Shown here one piece after another: positions 1-5,000 of a DNA stretch of 5,764 nucleotides. Source of the DNA: an uncultured Bacillota bacterium (GTDB lineage: Bacteria; Bacillota; Clostridia; Peptostreptococcales; Anaerovoracaceae); NCBI GenBank assembly GCA_949287115.1, contig CASEFF010000133.1:1-5764 (forward strand), given 5' to 3'. The translations under genes were made by a program, and so were the position numbers. A model generated the notes under the pieces. It saw only the letters and a program-made list of their open reading frames with translations, searched no databases and was not told where the DNA came from. Numbering within the stretch: the stretch's first letter is position 1; every line of letters begins with the position of its first letter.

Positions 1-423
1 CCGATGATAAGGTACAGGACGAGAGACCTGTGCTACCTGATGAGGGAAAAGTGCGGATGCGGCAGGACAAACGTAAGGATGAGCAAGATCCTCGGCAGGA
101 CGGACGACATGCTCATCATCAGAGGAGTCAACGTATTCCCTTCGCAGATAGAGGAAGTCATCTCCAAGTTCGAGGAGCTGACCATAAACTACATGATCTA
201 CGTCGGAAGGGAAAACAACAAGGATACATTCGATCTGGACGTGGAGCTGGCACCGGGGCTTGCCATAGACGACATAAAGTTCATAGAAGAGCTGAGGGGC
301 AGACTGAACCACGCTCTGAGAGATATGCTGGGCATAGGCTGCAAGGTAAGATTCCTCAACGAGGGAACGCTGCCTAGGAGCGAAGGAAAAGCAGTGAGAG
401 TTAAAGATTCGAGGAACCTTTAG
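1..423 (+). CDS. Phenylacetate-CoA ligase-type adenylate-forming enzyme, C-terminal part (5' truncated by window)
   Basis: This is the last 140 codons of an ANL-superfamily aryl-acid CoA ligase; the frame is open from base 1 and ends at a TAG. Visible family motifs are YRTRDL near the start (the conserved Arg/Asp region), a CGCGRT segment, and GRTDDMLIIRGVNVFPSQIE, the hinge and start of the small C-terminal lid domain that rotates between adenylation and thioesterification. The tail PRSEGKAVRV matches the usual end, where the Lys is the expected catalytic lysine. Family members of about 430 residues convert phenylacetate or related aryl acids plus ATP and CoA to the acyl-CoA in the cytoplasm. 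In anaerobes such genes often sit beside indolepyruvate ferredoxin oxidoreductase genes; those would lie outside the window, so that link is inference. The ACT-domain gene follows after 24 nt, suggesting one operon. The family call is secure, the exact aryl acid is not, so I give no symbol. Confidence 0.93.
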   Translation, partial: PMIRYRTRDLCYLMREKCGCGRTNVRMSKILGRTDDMLIIRGVNVFPSQIEEVISKFEELTINYMIYVGRENNKDTFDLDVELAPGLAIDDIKFIEELRGRLNHALRDMLGIGCKVRFLNEGTLPRSEGKAVRVKDSRNL

Positions 424-432
424 GATAAGCAC

Positions 433-440
433 AAGGAGGA
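433..440 (+). promoter_or_regulatory. Ribosome binding site of the ACT-domain gene
   Basis: AAGGAGGA lies 7 nt upstream of the ATG at 448, a near-perfect Shine-Dalgarno sequence. It fixes the start of the ACT-domain protein and is consistent with translation from a transcript coming through the ligase gene. Confidence 0.85.
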
Positions 441-447
441 AAGTGAA

Positions 448-876
448 ATGTTGATCAAGCAGATGTCGGTGTTTGTGGAAAACACCACCGGAAGACTGGC
501 CGAGCTGACGAGGATACTGGCTGAGCACGGTATCGATATAAAGGCCAGCACCATAGCCGATACGGTGGATTTCGGCATCCTCAGGTGTATCGTGCCGAAT
601 CCGGAAGAGGCCACAAGGATACTTACGGAAGCCGGATTCACGGCCAGCATCACGGAAGTGATAGCGGTGTCCATCGAAGATAAGCCGGGCGGATTCCATA
701 AGGTGCTGCAGATACTTGCCGATAACGATATCGCCGTGGACTATATCTATTCGGCCATACAGGCAAAAGACGACAAGGCCATCATCATGATAAGGGTAGA
801 GGAGCAGGAAAAGGCCATCAGGGTATTGACATCCAACGGCATAAAGCTCTTCAGCATGAGCGAGCTGGGCGCATAG
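448..876 (+). CDS. Tandem ACT-domain protein (probable small-molecule-binding regulator)
   Basis: The 142-residue protein consists of two ACT domains and nothing else. Repeat 1 spans about residues 3-68 and repeat 2 about 71-140; each shows the beta-alpha-beta-beta-alpha-beta pattern. Each has the turn between strand 1 and helix 1 where ACT domains bind ligand: NTTGR at 12-16 and DKPGG at 78-82. ACT domains usually bind amino acids and act as allosteric sensors. There is no enzyme or DNA-binding domain, so it may control a partner protein or simply bind an amino acid or aryl acid. Stand-alone double-ACT proteins next to phenylacetate-CoA ligases recur in anaerobes that ferment aromatic amino acids (general knowledge), and the 24-nt gap to the ligase gene fits that. 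The ATG is well supported by a strong ribosome binding site. The ligand is unknown. Confidence 0.92.
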   Translation: MLIKQMSVFVENTTGRLAELTRILAEHGIDIKASTIADTVDFGILRCIVPNPEEATRILTEAGFTASITEVIAVSIEDKPGGFHKVLQILADNDIAVDYIYSAIQAKDDKAIIMIRVEEQEKAIRVLTSNGIKLFSMSELGA

Positions 877-903
877 GAACTGCTGGCAGAGAAAGGCAAA
901 GAT

Positions 904-1716
904 GTGAGAAGAGGAACGGGAAAAAGCAGAGGAAAAGCGAAAATGGGTCTGGGACGAAAGATAATCCTGGTGATATGCCTGATAGTTTTTCTGGGCTCTG
1001 CGGGCGTGCTGCTGGATTACTTCATAAACGGAGCACGGGAGCAGGGCGCTCTTGAGAACCTTAAGGGGCTGCAGACGGAAAGAGAGGATCTTGTCACGGA
1101 CAAGGGCACTGTCATAGGCAAGTACGCAGACCTGTACCTTGCCAACGATGACATCATAGGCTGGGTAACGATAGAGGATACAAATATCGATTATCCGGTG
1201 ATGCAGACGCAGGATGATCCGGAATTTTACCTGCACCGCGGCTTCGATAAGGAGTACGCGGCATCGGGCGTGCCGTTCATGGATGCGGTCAGCGATATCT
1301 TCGTGCCCACGTCGAACTTCCTCATATACGGTCACAACATGAAGAACGGCACCATGTTCCACGACCTTCTGGAATACGAGGACAAGGCGTTTTACGAGCA
1401 GCACCCGACCTTTAAGTTCGACACCATATACAAGGGCGGACAGGGAACGTATCAGGTGATCGCTGCGGGATATACGCAGATATATCCTCAGGATTCAAAG
1501 AAGTTCAAGTATTACCAGTACGCGGGGATGACGACGGAGACGGAATTTTACGAGTACCTGCGGGGCGTCAGGGAGATATCGTCCTATGACACCGGCGTCA
1601 GCGCCGAGTACGGGGATCAGCTCATAACCCTGTCCACGTGCGCATACCACGTGGAAGACGGGCGATTTATCGTCGTTGCCAAGAGGACAGACGCGAAGCA
1701 GCGCGTGCCGCAGTAA
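904..1716 (+). CDS. Class B sortase (membrane-anchored cysteine transpeptidase)
   Basis: Numbered from GTG 904 (270 residues), the protein has a basic N-terminus, one membrane segment at about 19-40, a linker, and a sortase domain from about residue 75. The catalytic triad is visible: His144 in IYGHNM, Cys246 in TLSTC, and Arg254 in GRFIVVAKR. The IYGHNMKNGTMF block and the long insertion before the Cys place it in class B. Sortases cleave a C-terminal sorting signal on secreted proteins and join them to cell-wall peptides or pilins, acting outside the membrane. No sorting-signal substrate is visible in the window, so this is an orphan sortase as far as can be seen. The start is uncertain: GTG 904 has only AAAGG 7 nt upstream, while ATG 943 (codon 14) has AGAGGA 9 nt upstream and still gives a complete membrane anchor. 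A strong terminator follows 24 nt after the stop. Confidence 0.93.
   Translation: MRRGTGKSRGKAKMGLGRKIILVICLIVFLGSAGVLLDYFINGAREQGALENLKGLQTEREDLVTDKGTVIGKYADLYLANDDIIGWVTIEDTNIDYPVMQTQDDPEFYLHRGFDKEYAASGVPFMDAVSDIFVPTSNFLIYGHNMKNGTMFHDLLEYEDKAFYEQHPTFKFDTIYKGGQGTYQVIAAGYTQIYPQDSKKFKYYQYAGMTTETEFYEYLRGVREISSYDTGVSAEYGDQLITLSTCAYHVEDGRFIVVAKRTDAKQRVPQ
928..933 (+). promoter_or_regulatory. Alternative ribosome binding site for the sortase (start at 943)
   Basis: AGAGGA is 9 nt upstream of an in-frame ATG at 943. It is a better match than the AAAGG (892-896) serving the GTG at 904. If used, the sortase is 257 residues and begins MGLGRKIILV, directly before the membrane segment. Confidence 0.45.
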
Positions 1717-1740
1717 GATTTAATGTGCATGACGTAACGG

Positions 1741-1774
1741 CGCCGGTCGGAGAGAACTCCGGCCGGCGTTTTTT
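1741..1774 (+). terminator. Strong Rho-independent terminator after the sortase
   Basis: A 12-bp GC-rich stem (1741-1752 with 1757-1768, one T-G wobble) with a 4-nt AGAA loop is followed immediately by six T (1769-1774). It begins 24 nt after the sortase stop and is the only convincing terminator found for the ligase-ACT-sortase genes. The other strand lacks a T-run after the stem, so it works only on +. Confidence 0.93.
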
Positions 1775-1811
1775 AGTTGGCTTGCGCGTTTGCATGGGGC
1801 TCCCTCGTGCG

Positions 1812-1851
1812 TTTGCAGTTGCCGGGCGGGATTTCGGAAAACAACTGCAAA
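1812..1851. repeat. Perfect 10-bp inverted repeat (TTTGCAGTTG / CAACTGCAAA)
   Basis: TTTGCAGTTG at 1812-1821 is the exact reverse complement of 1842-1851, separated by 20 nt. As RNA it would form a stem-loop; as DNA it could be a two-site recognition element. It has no T-run after it and so is not a normal terminator. A third copy of the arm occurs at 1990-1999. Confidence 0.7.
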
Positions 1852-1865
1852 ACCCAATGGTTTTG
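1848..1865. repeat. Small hairpin with CAAT loop
   Basis: CAAAACC at 1848-1854 pairs perfectly with GGTTTTG at 1859-1865 around a CAAT loop. It overlaps the right arm of the preceding inverted repeat by four bases, so the two hairpins compete for the same strand. Confidence 0.5.
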
Positions 1866-1890
1866 TGTATATCGGACTATTTTTGTAAAG

Positions 1891-1917
1891 GGCTCGGAGC
1901 CGCTTTTTTGCGGCTTT
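1891..1917 (+). terminator. Possible secondary terminator or paired alternative hairpins
   Basis: GGCT-CGG-AGCC (1891-1901) is followed by GC and six T (1904-1909), which resembles a weak intrinsic terminator. The same AGCCGC (1898-1903) can instead pair with GCGGCT (1910-1915) with the six T as loop, so the two structures exclude each other. It could back up the strong terminator at 1741-1774. The role is uncertain. Confidence 0.35.
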
Positions 1918-1989
1918 AACGGGCACGTCGGAGAGAGACGGGCGGTAAACGTTGAAAATTTTACAGTCGGCGACCGGATCTGGCGGCAG

Positions 1990-2000
1990 CAACTGCAAAA
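1990..2000 (-). repeat. Third copy of the TTTGCAGTTG motif
   Basis: The + strand reads CAACTGCAAAA, the same 11 bases as 1842-1852. It lies about 148 bp from that copy in the same orientation. Confidence 0.6.
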
Positions 2001-2006
2001 GAGCGT

Positions 2007-2040
2007 AAAAAACACATCACGCGCCCGGCAGTTTCGCATG
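2007..2040 (-). terminator. Candidate terminator of the AraC-family gene
   Basis: Read on the - strand, CATGCG (2040-2035) can pair with CGCGTG (2023-2018), with one wobble and an 11-nt loop. Five bases later comes a run of six T (2012-2007). It starts 10 nt past the stop of the regulator gene. The stem is short and the T-run is slightly displaced, so this is only a plausible terminator. Confidence 0.4.
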
Positions 2041-2080
2041 CCCGGCAGTCTCACGCATCCGGCGGACACGCATCCGGCAG
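2023..2080. repeat. Degenerate GC-rich tandem repeat across the 3' end of the regulator gene
   Basis: CACGCATCCGGC occurs at 2052-2063 and 2067-2078, a 15-nt period, and GCCCGGCAGT occurs at 2023-2032 and 2040-2049. All are variants of a CGCAT-CCGGC-AG unit. The 15-nt repeat is in frame with the regulator on the - strand, encodes its last residues (PDACPPDA), and covers its stop codon. Confidence 0.7.
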
Positions 2081-3058
2081 CCCTTTGAACGGGATGAATG
2101 ACATATCGATGAGTTCGGGCACCTGAAGTTCCGCGAAACGGAACAGGATAAAGTGCTCGAGCTCTTCTTTTTTCTCTTTCGGATTGTAATATCGGTTCTC
2201 TTCAGCCTGCGCCTGAAGCCGGCGCATCTCCTTCCTGTATCGGTGCGGCGTCGTGTTGGTCCAGCTCCTGAAGACGCGGTAATAGTAGTTTGGCGATGTG
2301 AAGCCGACTTTATAGGCTATGTCCGAAACATTGTCGTTGGTCTCCAGAAGCAGTATGGAAGACATATATGACCTGACATCCATAACGACACGGGGAAAAC
2401 CCCTGTAGGAGGTGGTCATGAAGAACCTCGACAGGTATTTGTAGTTGAAGTGGAGCGTGTCGGACATCTTTCCGAGAGTTATTTTTTCCGCGTAGTTTTT
2501 CTGTATGTATATCAGGATGTTTTCGTAGAGGGTCTTTGCATCGGGGGAGTACTCCATATATCGGGCTATGAAGTCGAAGAAGTGAAAATGCTCCAGCATC
2601 ATATCCACGATCTTTACGGCAAATCTCGTTGCCGTCGGGGCGTCGGGCAGCTTGGGGTGCGGGAAACAGTGAAAATACAGCATCGTCAGCAGCAGGCGTT
2701 TCAGTTCCTTCAGCTCTTCCTGCTTCGATTCCGGTATGGCGAGGGGCTCGCACATGAAGTACAGCATATCGAGGTCGTCCCTGCCGAATACGGGATCCGT
2801 AAGATCGAAGTAAAACGAAACGATCAGGTTTTCCGTGTCCGCCGACGTGTAGTGTATGTCGAAGGGGTCGAGGGATACCAGCTCCCCTTCGTGGAGGAGC
2901 ACTTCCTGAGATCTGGTGGTGACGGTGACGGGCCCGTGCAGACAGTAGAGGATCTCCAGAAAGCCCGTATGGTGATGAGGTGCTTCCCGGGTCACCGAGT
3001 ATATGGATATCCCTGCCGGTGTGTCCGGGATCGTATCGGGTTTGATGTTTCCTTTCAT
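2051..3058 (-). CDS. AraC-family transcriptional regulator with N-terminal cupin domain
   Basis: The 335-residue protein has an N-terminal cupin-like sensor domain at about 15-90, with HHH at 28-30 and EILYCLHG at 35-42, typical of AraC-type effector domains. A helical linker precedes the double helix-turn-helix domain at about 178-275. The first HTH is near LGKMSDTLHFNYKYLSRFF and the second is NVSDIAYKVGFTSPNYYYRVF, followed by the signature-like TPHRYRKE. It is a cytoplasmic DNA-binding regulator, usually controlled by a small molecule. It is divergent from the amidohydrolase gene with a 147-bp shared promoter region, so it probably controls that gene and possibly itself. Unusually, about 55 residues follow the HTH domain, including a charged stretch (KEKKEELEHF) and a repeat-encoded end. 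The ATG at 3058 is the furthest upstream in the frame but has only a weak purine-rich leader (AGAAGAGAAG) before it. Confidence 0.94.
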   Translation of the reverse strand: MKGNIKPDTIPDTPAGISIYSVTREAPHHHTGFLEILYCLHGPVTVTTRSQEVLLHEGELVSLDPFDIHYTSADTENLIVSFYFDLTDPVFGRDDLDMLYFMCEPLAIPESKQEELKELKRLLLTMLYFHCFPHPKLPDAPTATRFAVKIVDMMLEHFHFFDFIARYMEYSPDAKTLYENILIYIQKNYAEKITLGKMSDTLHFNYKYLSRFFMTTSYRGFPRVVMDVRSYMSSILLLETNDNVSDIAYKVGFTSPNYYYRVFRSWTNTTPHRYRKEMRRLQAQAEENRYYNPKEKKEELEHFILFRFAELQVPELIDMSFIPFKGLPDACPPDA

Positions 3059-3114
3059 GATATTCTTCTCTTCTGCTCCGATGCGTTTTCAAAAACTATA
3101 CTTTTTTCTACCTA

Positions 3115-3143
3115 ATTATACAAAACAAGGGCGAAAAAGTACA
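3115..3143 (-). promoter_or_regulatory. Candidate promoter of the AraC-family gene
   Basis: On the - strand TATAAT (3120-3115) is a perfect -10 hexamer. The hexamer 17 bp upstream is TGTACT (3143-3138), a poor -35. The distance would give a leader of about 50 nt before the ATG at 3058. A weak -35 is common in regulator-dependent promoters. Confidence 0.5.
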
Positions 3144-3149
3144 TATAAT
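3144..3149 (+). promoter_or_regulatory. Candidate -10 element of the amidohydrolase promoter
   Basis: A perfect TATAAT lies in an AT-rich region 57 nt before the start codon. No recognisable TTGACA-like hexamer is found 16-18 bp upstream, which would fit dependence on an activator such as the divergent AraC protein. Confidence 0.5.
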
Positions 3150-3189
3150 TATCTGAAAAATGAGAATAAAATAAACGCGACGGAATAAA

Positions 3190-3197
3190 AAGGGAGG
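3190..3197 (+). promoter_or_regulatory. Ribosome binding site of the amidohydrolase
   Basis: AAGGGAGG ends 8 nt before the ATG at 3206, a strong Shine-Dalgarno match that fixes the start. Confidence 0.8.
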
Positions 3198-3205
3198 TCA
3201 TAAAA

Positions 3206-4903
3206 ATGGTATTTGCGGATATGGCGCTGATAAACGGGAAGGTGTTTTCCCCTGACGGAGAGGGGAATGTGATAAGAGGAGATACGGTGCTGGTAAAGGA
3301 CGGGAAGATCATGGCCGTCGGCAGCTATGACGGCGCAGAGAACGCGATCGGTTCGGATACCCGGATCATAGACTGCGGCGGAAATACGATCCTGCCGGGG
3401 CTTGCCGACGCTCACTGTCACCCTTCCATATCGGCGAGCGCCAGAACGGGATGCGACCTGTTCGGCATATACATACAGGAAGGGGAGGCCGAAGAGGACA
3501 TCATAGAGAAGTACCTCGCCAGGCTGAAGACATATATTGAAAAACATCCCGAAGAGGAGCTCATAAGGGGCGCCGGCTGGGTGGAAAGCAATTTTCAGGG
3601 CGACAGGAGACCGACGAGGCATGATCTGGACAGGGTGTGCAATGACAGGCCGGTGATACTGGAGGCCTTTTCGCAGCACAATCTGTGGGTCAACACGAAG
3701 GCGATCGAGATAGCGGGAGTGGATGAGAATACGCCGGACGTTTACGTAGGGAAGATATACCGCGAGGAGAGCGGCTACCCGGAAGGCATGTTCAACGACC
3801 CCGAGGCCATGGATATGATAAAGACGGGCGTGCCGGGATATGACCCGTCGGTGGAAAAGTACAGGGAGGAGATCCTGTATTATCAGGAAAACGAAGCCAA
3901 CAGATATGGCGTGACGCTGGTGCAGGACTGCATGCACAGCGACAATGCCAGGGAGGCGTACAGGCAGCTGGCGGAAGAGGGGAAGCTGACGCTCCGCGTG
4001 CGCGGAGTATACCTGCTGGAGCCGGGAAAGGGACAGGAGCAGCTGGAAGAAGCCATAGCCCGCAAAGGCAGAGACGATGTGGGCGATGACTTCCGCATAG
4101 ATACGGTGAAGATGTTCGCCGAGGGAGCCTTTTCGCTGATAGAGCCGTACGACAGGGCATTCACGGAGGAAAACGGCCTGCCGGCGGACTACAACGAAGC
4201 GCTGTACTGGGACGACGGCGAGTTCGTTTCCGTAGCGGGAAAGGCAATGGAGGCGGGGTTCGACGTTCACGTCCATGCCATGGGAGACAATTCCGTAAGG
4301 CAGAGCGTCGACTGTCTCGTAAAGGCGGCAGGCAGCGCCGATATCAAAGACAGACCGCCGAGGAACGTCATAGCTCATCTGATGCTCGTAAGAGACGAGG
4401 ACATGGATCTGATGGCTGAAAACGATATCATGGGGAACTGCCAGCCCAGGTGGATGGTCTACGATTCGGATATCGAGGGAATGACTCCGCTGATGGGAGA
4501 GAAAAGAGCCGGCGCTGCATACCCCCTGAGGGGCTTTCTGGACCGGGGCGTCAGGATAGCTTTCGGCACCGACTTTCCGGTGACGCCGCCGCCCGACACC
4601 ATGCATGAGATACAGTGCGCCATGACGAGAGCGGTGTTTCCCGAGGCTCCGGACTATGAGAAGTTCAAAGGAAAGACCCTTGGAAGCGAAAGGCCTGCCG
4701 ACCTTGAGGAAGCGGTGAGGTCCCTTTCCATAAACGGCGCATACCAGATACGCGCCGAGGAGATAACGGGCTCCATTGAGGAGGGAAAGTCTGCCGATCT
4801 GGTCATACTCGACAGCGATATAGAGGAGACCGACGTCGATGACATCTACGCCATAAAGGTCGAAAAGACCATATTCAAGGGCGAGATCGTCTATGAACGA
4901 TAG
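3206..4903 (+). CDS. YtcJ-like metal-dependent amidohydrolase (amidohydrolase family 3)
   Basis: The 565-residue protein is full length for the family. The N-terminal beta-sandwich strands (ALINGKVFSP, VLVKDGKIMAVG) lead into LPGLADAHCHP, where His70 and His72 form the metal-binding HxH. Further likely metal or active-site residues are Lys302 in VKMFAEGAFS, His355/His357 in VHVHAMGD, His391 in IAHLML and Asp456 in GTDFPV. The C-terminus (GSIEEGKSADLVILDSD, then FKGEIVYE) closes the sandwich. Members hydrolyse C-N bonds in amides or related compounds; one characterised relative is the N-substituted formamide deformylase, but most have unknown substrates. There is no signal peptide, so it acts in the cytoplasm on an imported or internal substrate. 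It is divergent from an AraC-family regulator and followed after 97 nt by an APC permease on the same strand, suggesting a substrate-specific uptake and hydrolysis unit. The substrate is not predictable from the sequence. Confidence 0.94.
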   Translation: MVFADMALINGKVFSPDGEGNVIRGDTVLVKDGKIMAVGSYDGAENAIGSDTRIIDCGGNTILPGLADAHCHPSISASARTGCDLFGIYIQEGEAEEDIIEKYLARLKTYIEKHPEEELIRGAGWVESNFQGDRRPTRHDLDRVCNDRPVILEAFSQHNLWVNTKAIEIAGVDENTPDVYVGKIYREESGYPEGMFNDPEAMDMIKTGVPGYDPSVEKYREEILYYQENEANRYGVTLVQDCMHSDNAREAYRQLAEEGKLTLRVRGVYLLEPGKGQEQLEEAIARKGRDDVGDDFRIDTVKMFAEGAFSLIEPYDRAFTEENGLPADYNEALYWDDGEFVSVAGKAMEAGFDVHVHAMGDNSVRQSVDCLVKAAGSADIKDRPPRNVIAHLMLVRDEDMDLMAENDIMGNCQPRWMVYDSDIEGMTPLMGEKRAGAAYPLRGFLDRGVRIAFGTDFPVTPPPDTMHEIQCAMTRAVFPEAPDYEKFKGKTLGSERPADLEEAVRSLSINGAYQIRAEEITGSIEEGKSADLVILDSDIEETDVDDIYAIKVEKTIFKGEIVYER

Positions 4904-4933
4904 AGCGTTGGCCCGGCGCCCGTAAAAAGTCAA

Positions 4934-4952
4934 AAACATTCCGGAAATGTTT
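4934..4952. repeat. 7-bp inverted repeat between amidohydrolase and permease genes
   Basis: AAACATT at 4934-4940 pairs with AATGTTT at 4946-4952 around CCGGA. There is no T-run after it, so a terminator is unlikely. It lies 48 nt before the permease start and could be an operator or an mRNA processing or stability hairpin. The remaining bases of this 97-bp gap are AT-rich, with a TAATAT at 4959-4964 but no matching -35. Confidence 0.5.
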
Positions 4953-4988
4953 AAGAAATAATATCATTTATCATTCATTCGAAGATTC

Positions 4989-4994
4989 AGGAGG
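4989..4994 (+). promoter_or_regulatory. Ribosome binding site of the permease
   Basis: AGGAGG lies 6 nt upstream of the ATG at 5001 and fixes the start. Confidence 0.85.
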
Positions 4995-5000
4995 TTTGTT

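Larger units (their letters stand above)
1775..2050. other. Non-coding gap between convergent genes, rich in short repeats
   Basis: I see no gene in these 276 bp; short open frames on both strands lack ribosome binding sites and recognisable protein patterns. The gap contains GCGTTTGCA at 1786-1794 and 1809-1817, three copies of TTTGCAGTTG (1812-1821 on +, 1842-1851 and 1990-1999 on -), and small hairpins at 1848-1865 and 1891-1917. A degenerate tandem repeat starts near 2023. Such density of structure suggests a dispersed intergenic repeat or the remains of a mobile element, but no transposase or target-site duplication is visible. Confidence 0.6.
3113..3151. promoter_or_regulatory. Mirror-image 8-bp inverted repeat in the divergent promoter region
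   Basis: TAATTATA at 3113-3120 is the exact reverse complement of TATAATTA at 3144-3151, with 31 bp between centres (about three helical turns). Each half contains the -10 hexamer of one of the divergent promoters. It may simply reflect two back-to-back -10 boxes, or it may be a paired operator. Confidence 0.5.

Noticed and set aside
1741..1774. Bidirectional terminator also serving the - strand regulator gene
   Set aside because: On the - strand the stem is not followed by a T-run, and it lies about 280 bp past that gene's stop.
1786..2080. CRISPR-like array
   Set aside because: Repeats are only 9-12 bp, differ in orientation and spacing, and there are no uniform spacers or cas genes.
1720..2088. 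Overlapping short open frames on both strands in the convergent gap
   Set aside because: They cross the terminator, hairpins and repeats, have no ribosome binding sites, and give no protein-like pattern. The gap is better read as non-coding.
2450..3115. A 221-codon open frame on the + strand opposite the AraC-family gene
   Set aside because: It lies almost entirely inside the well-supported regulator gene, shows no protein motif, and has no ribosome binding site.
3149..4939. A 596-codon open frame on the - strand opposite the amidohydrolase
   Set aside because: The + strand protein is a full-length amidohydrolase with all key motifs and a strong ribosome binding site. The antisense frame shows no recognisable domain and is open because of codon bias.
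4959..4964. TAATAT as a -10 box of an independent permease promoter
   Set aside because: No acceptable -35 lies 16-18 bp upstream, and chance matches are expected in this AT-rich gap.
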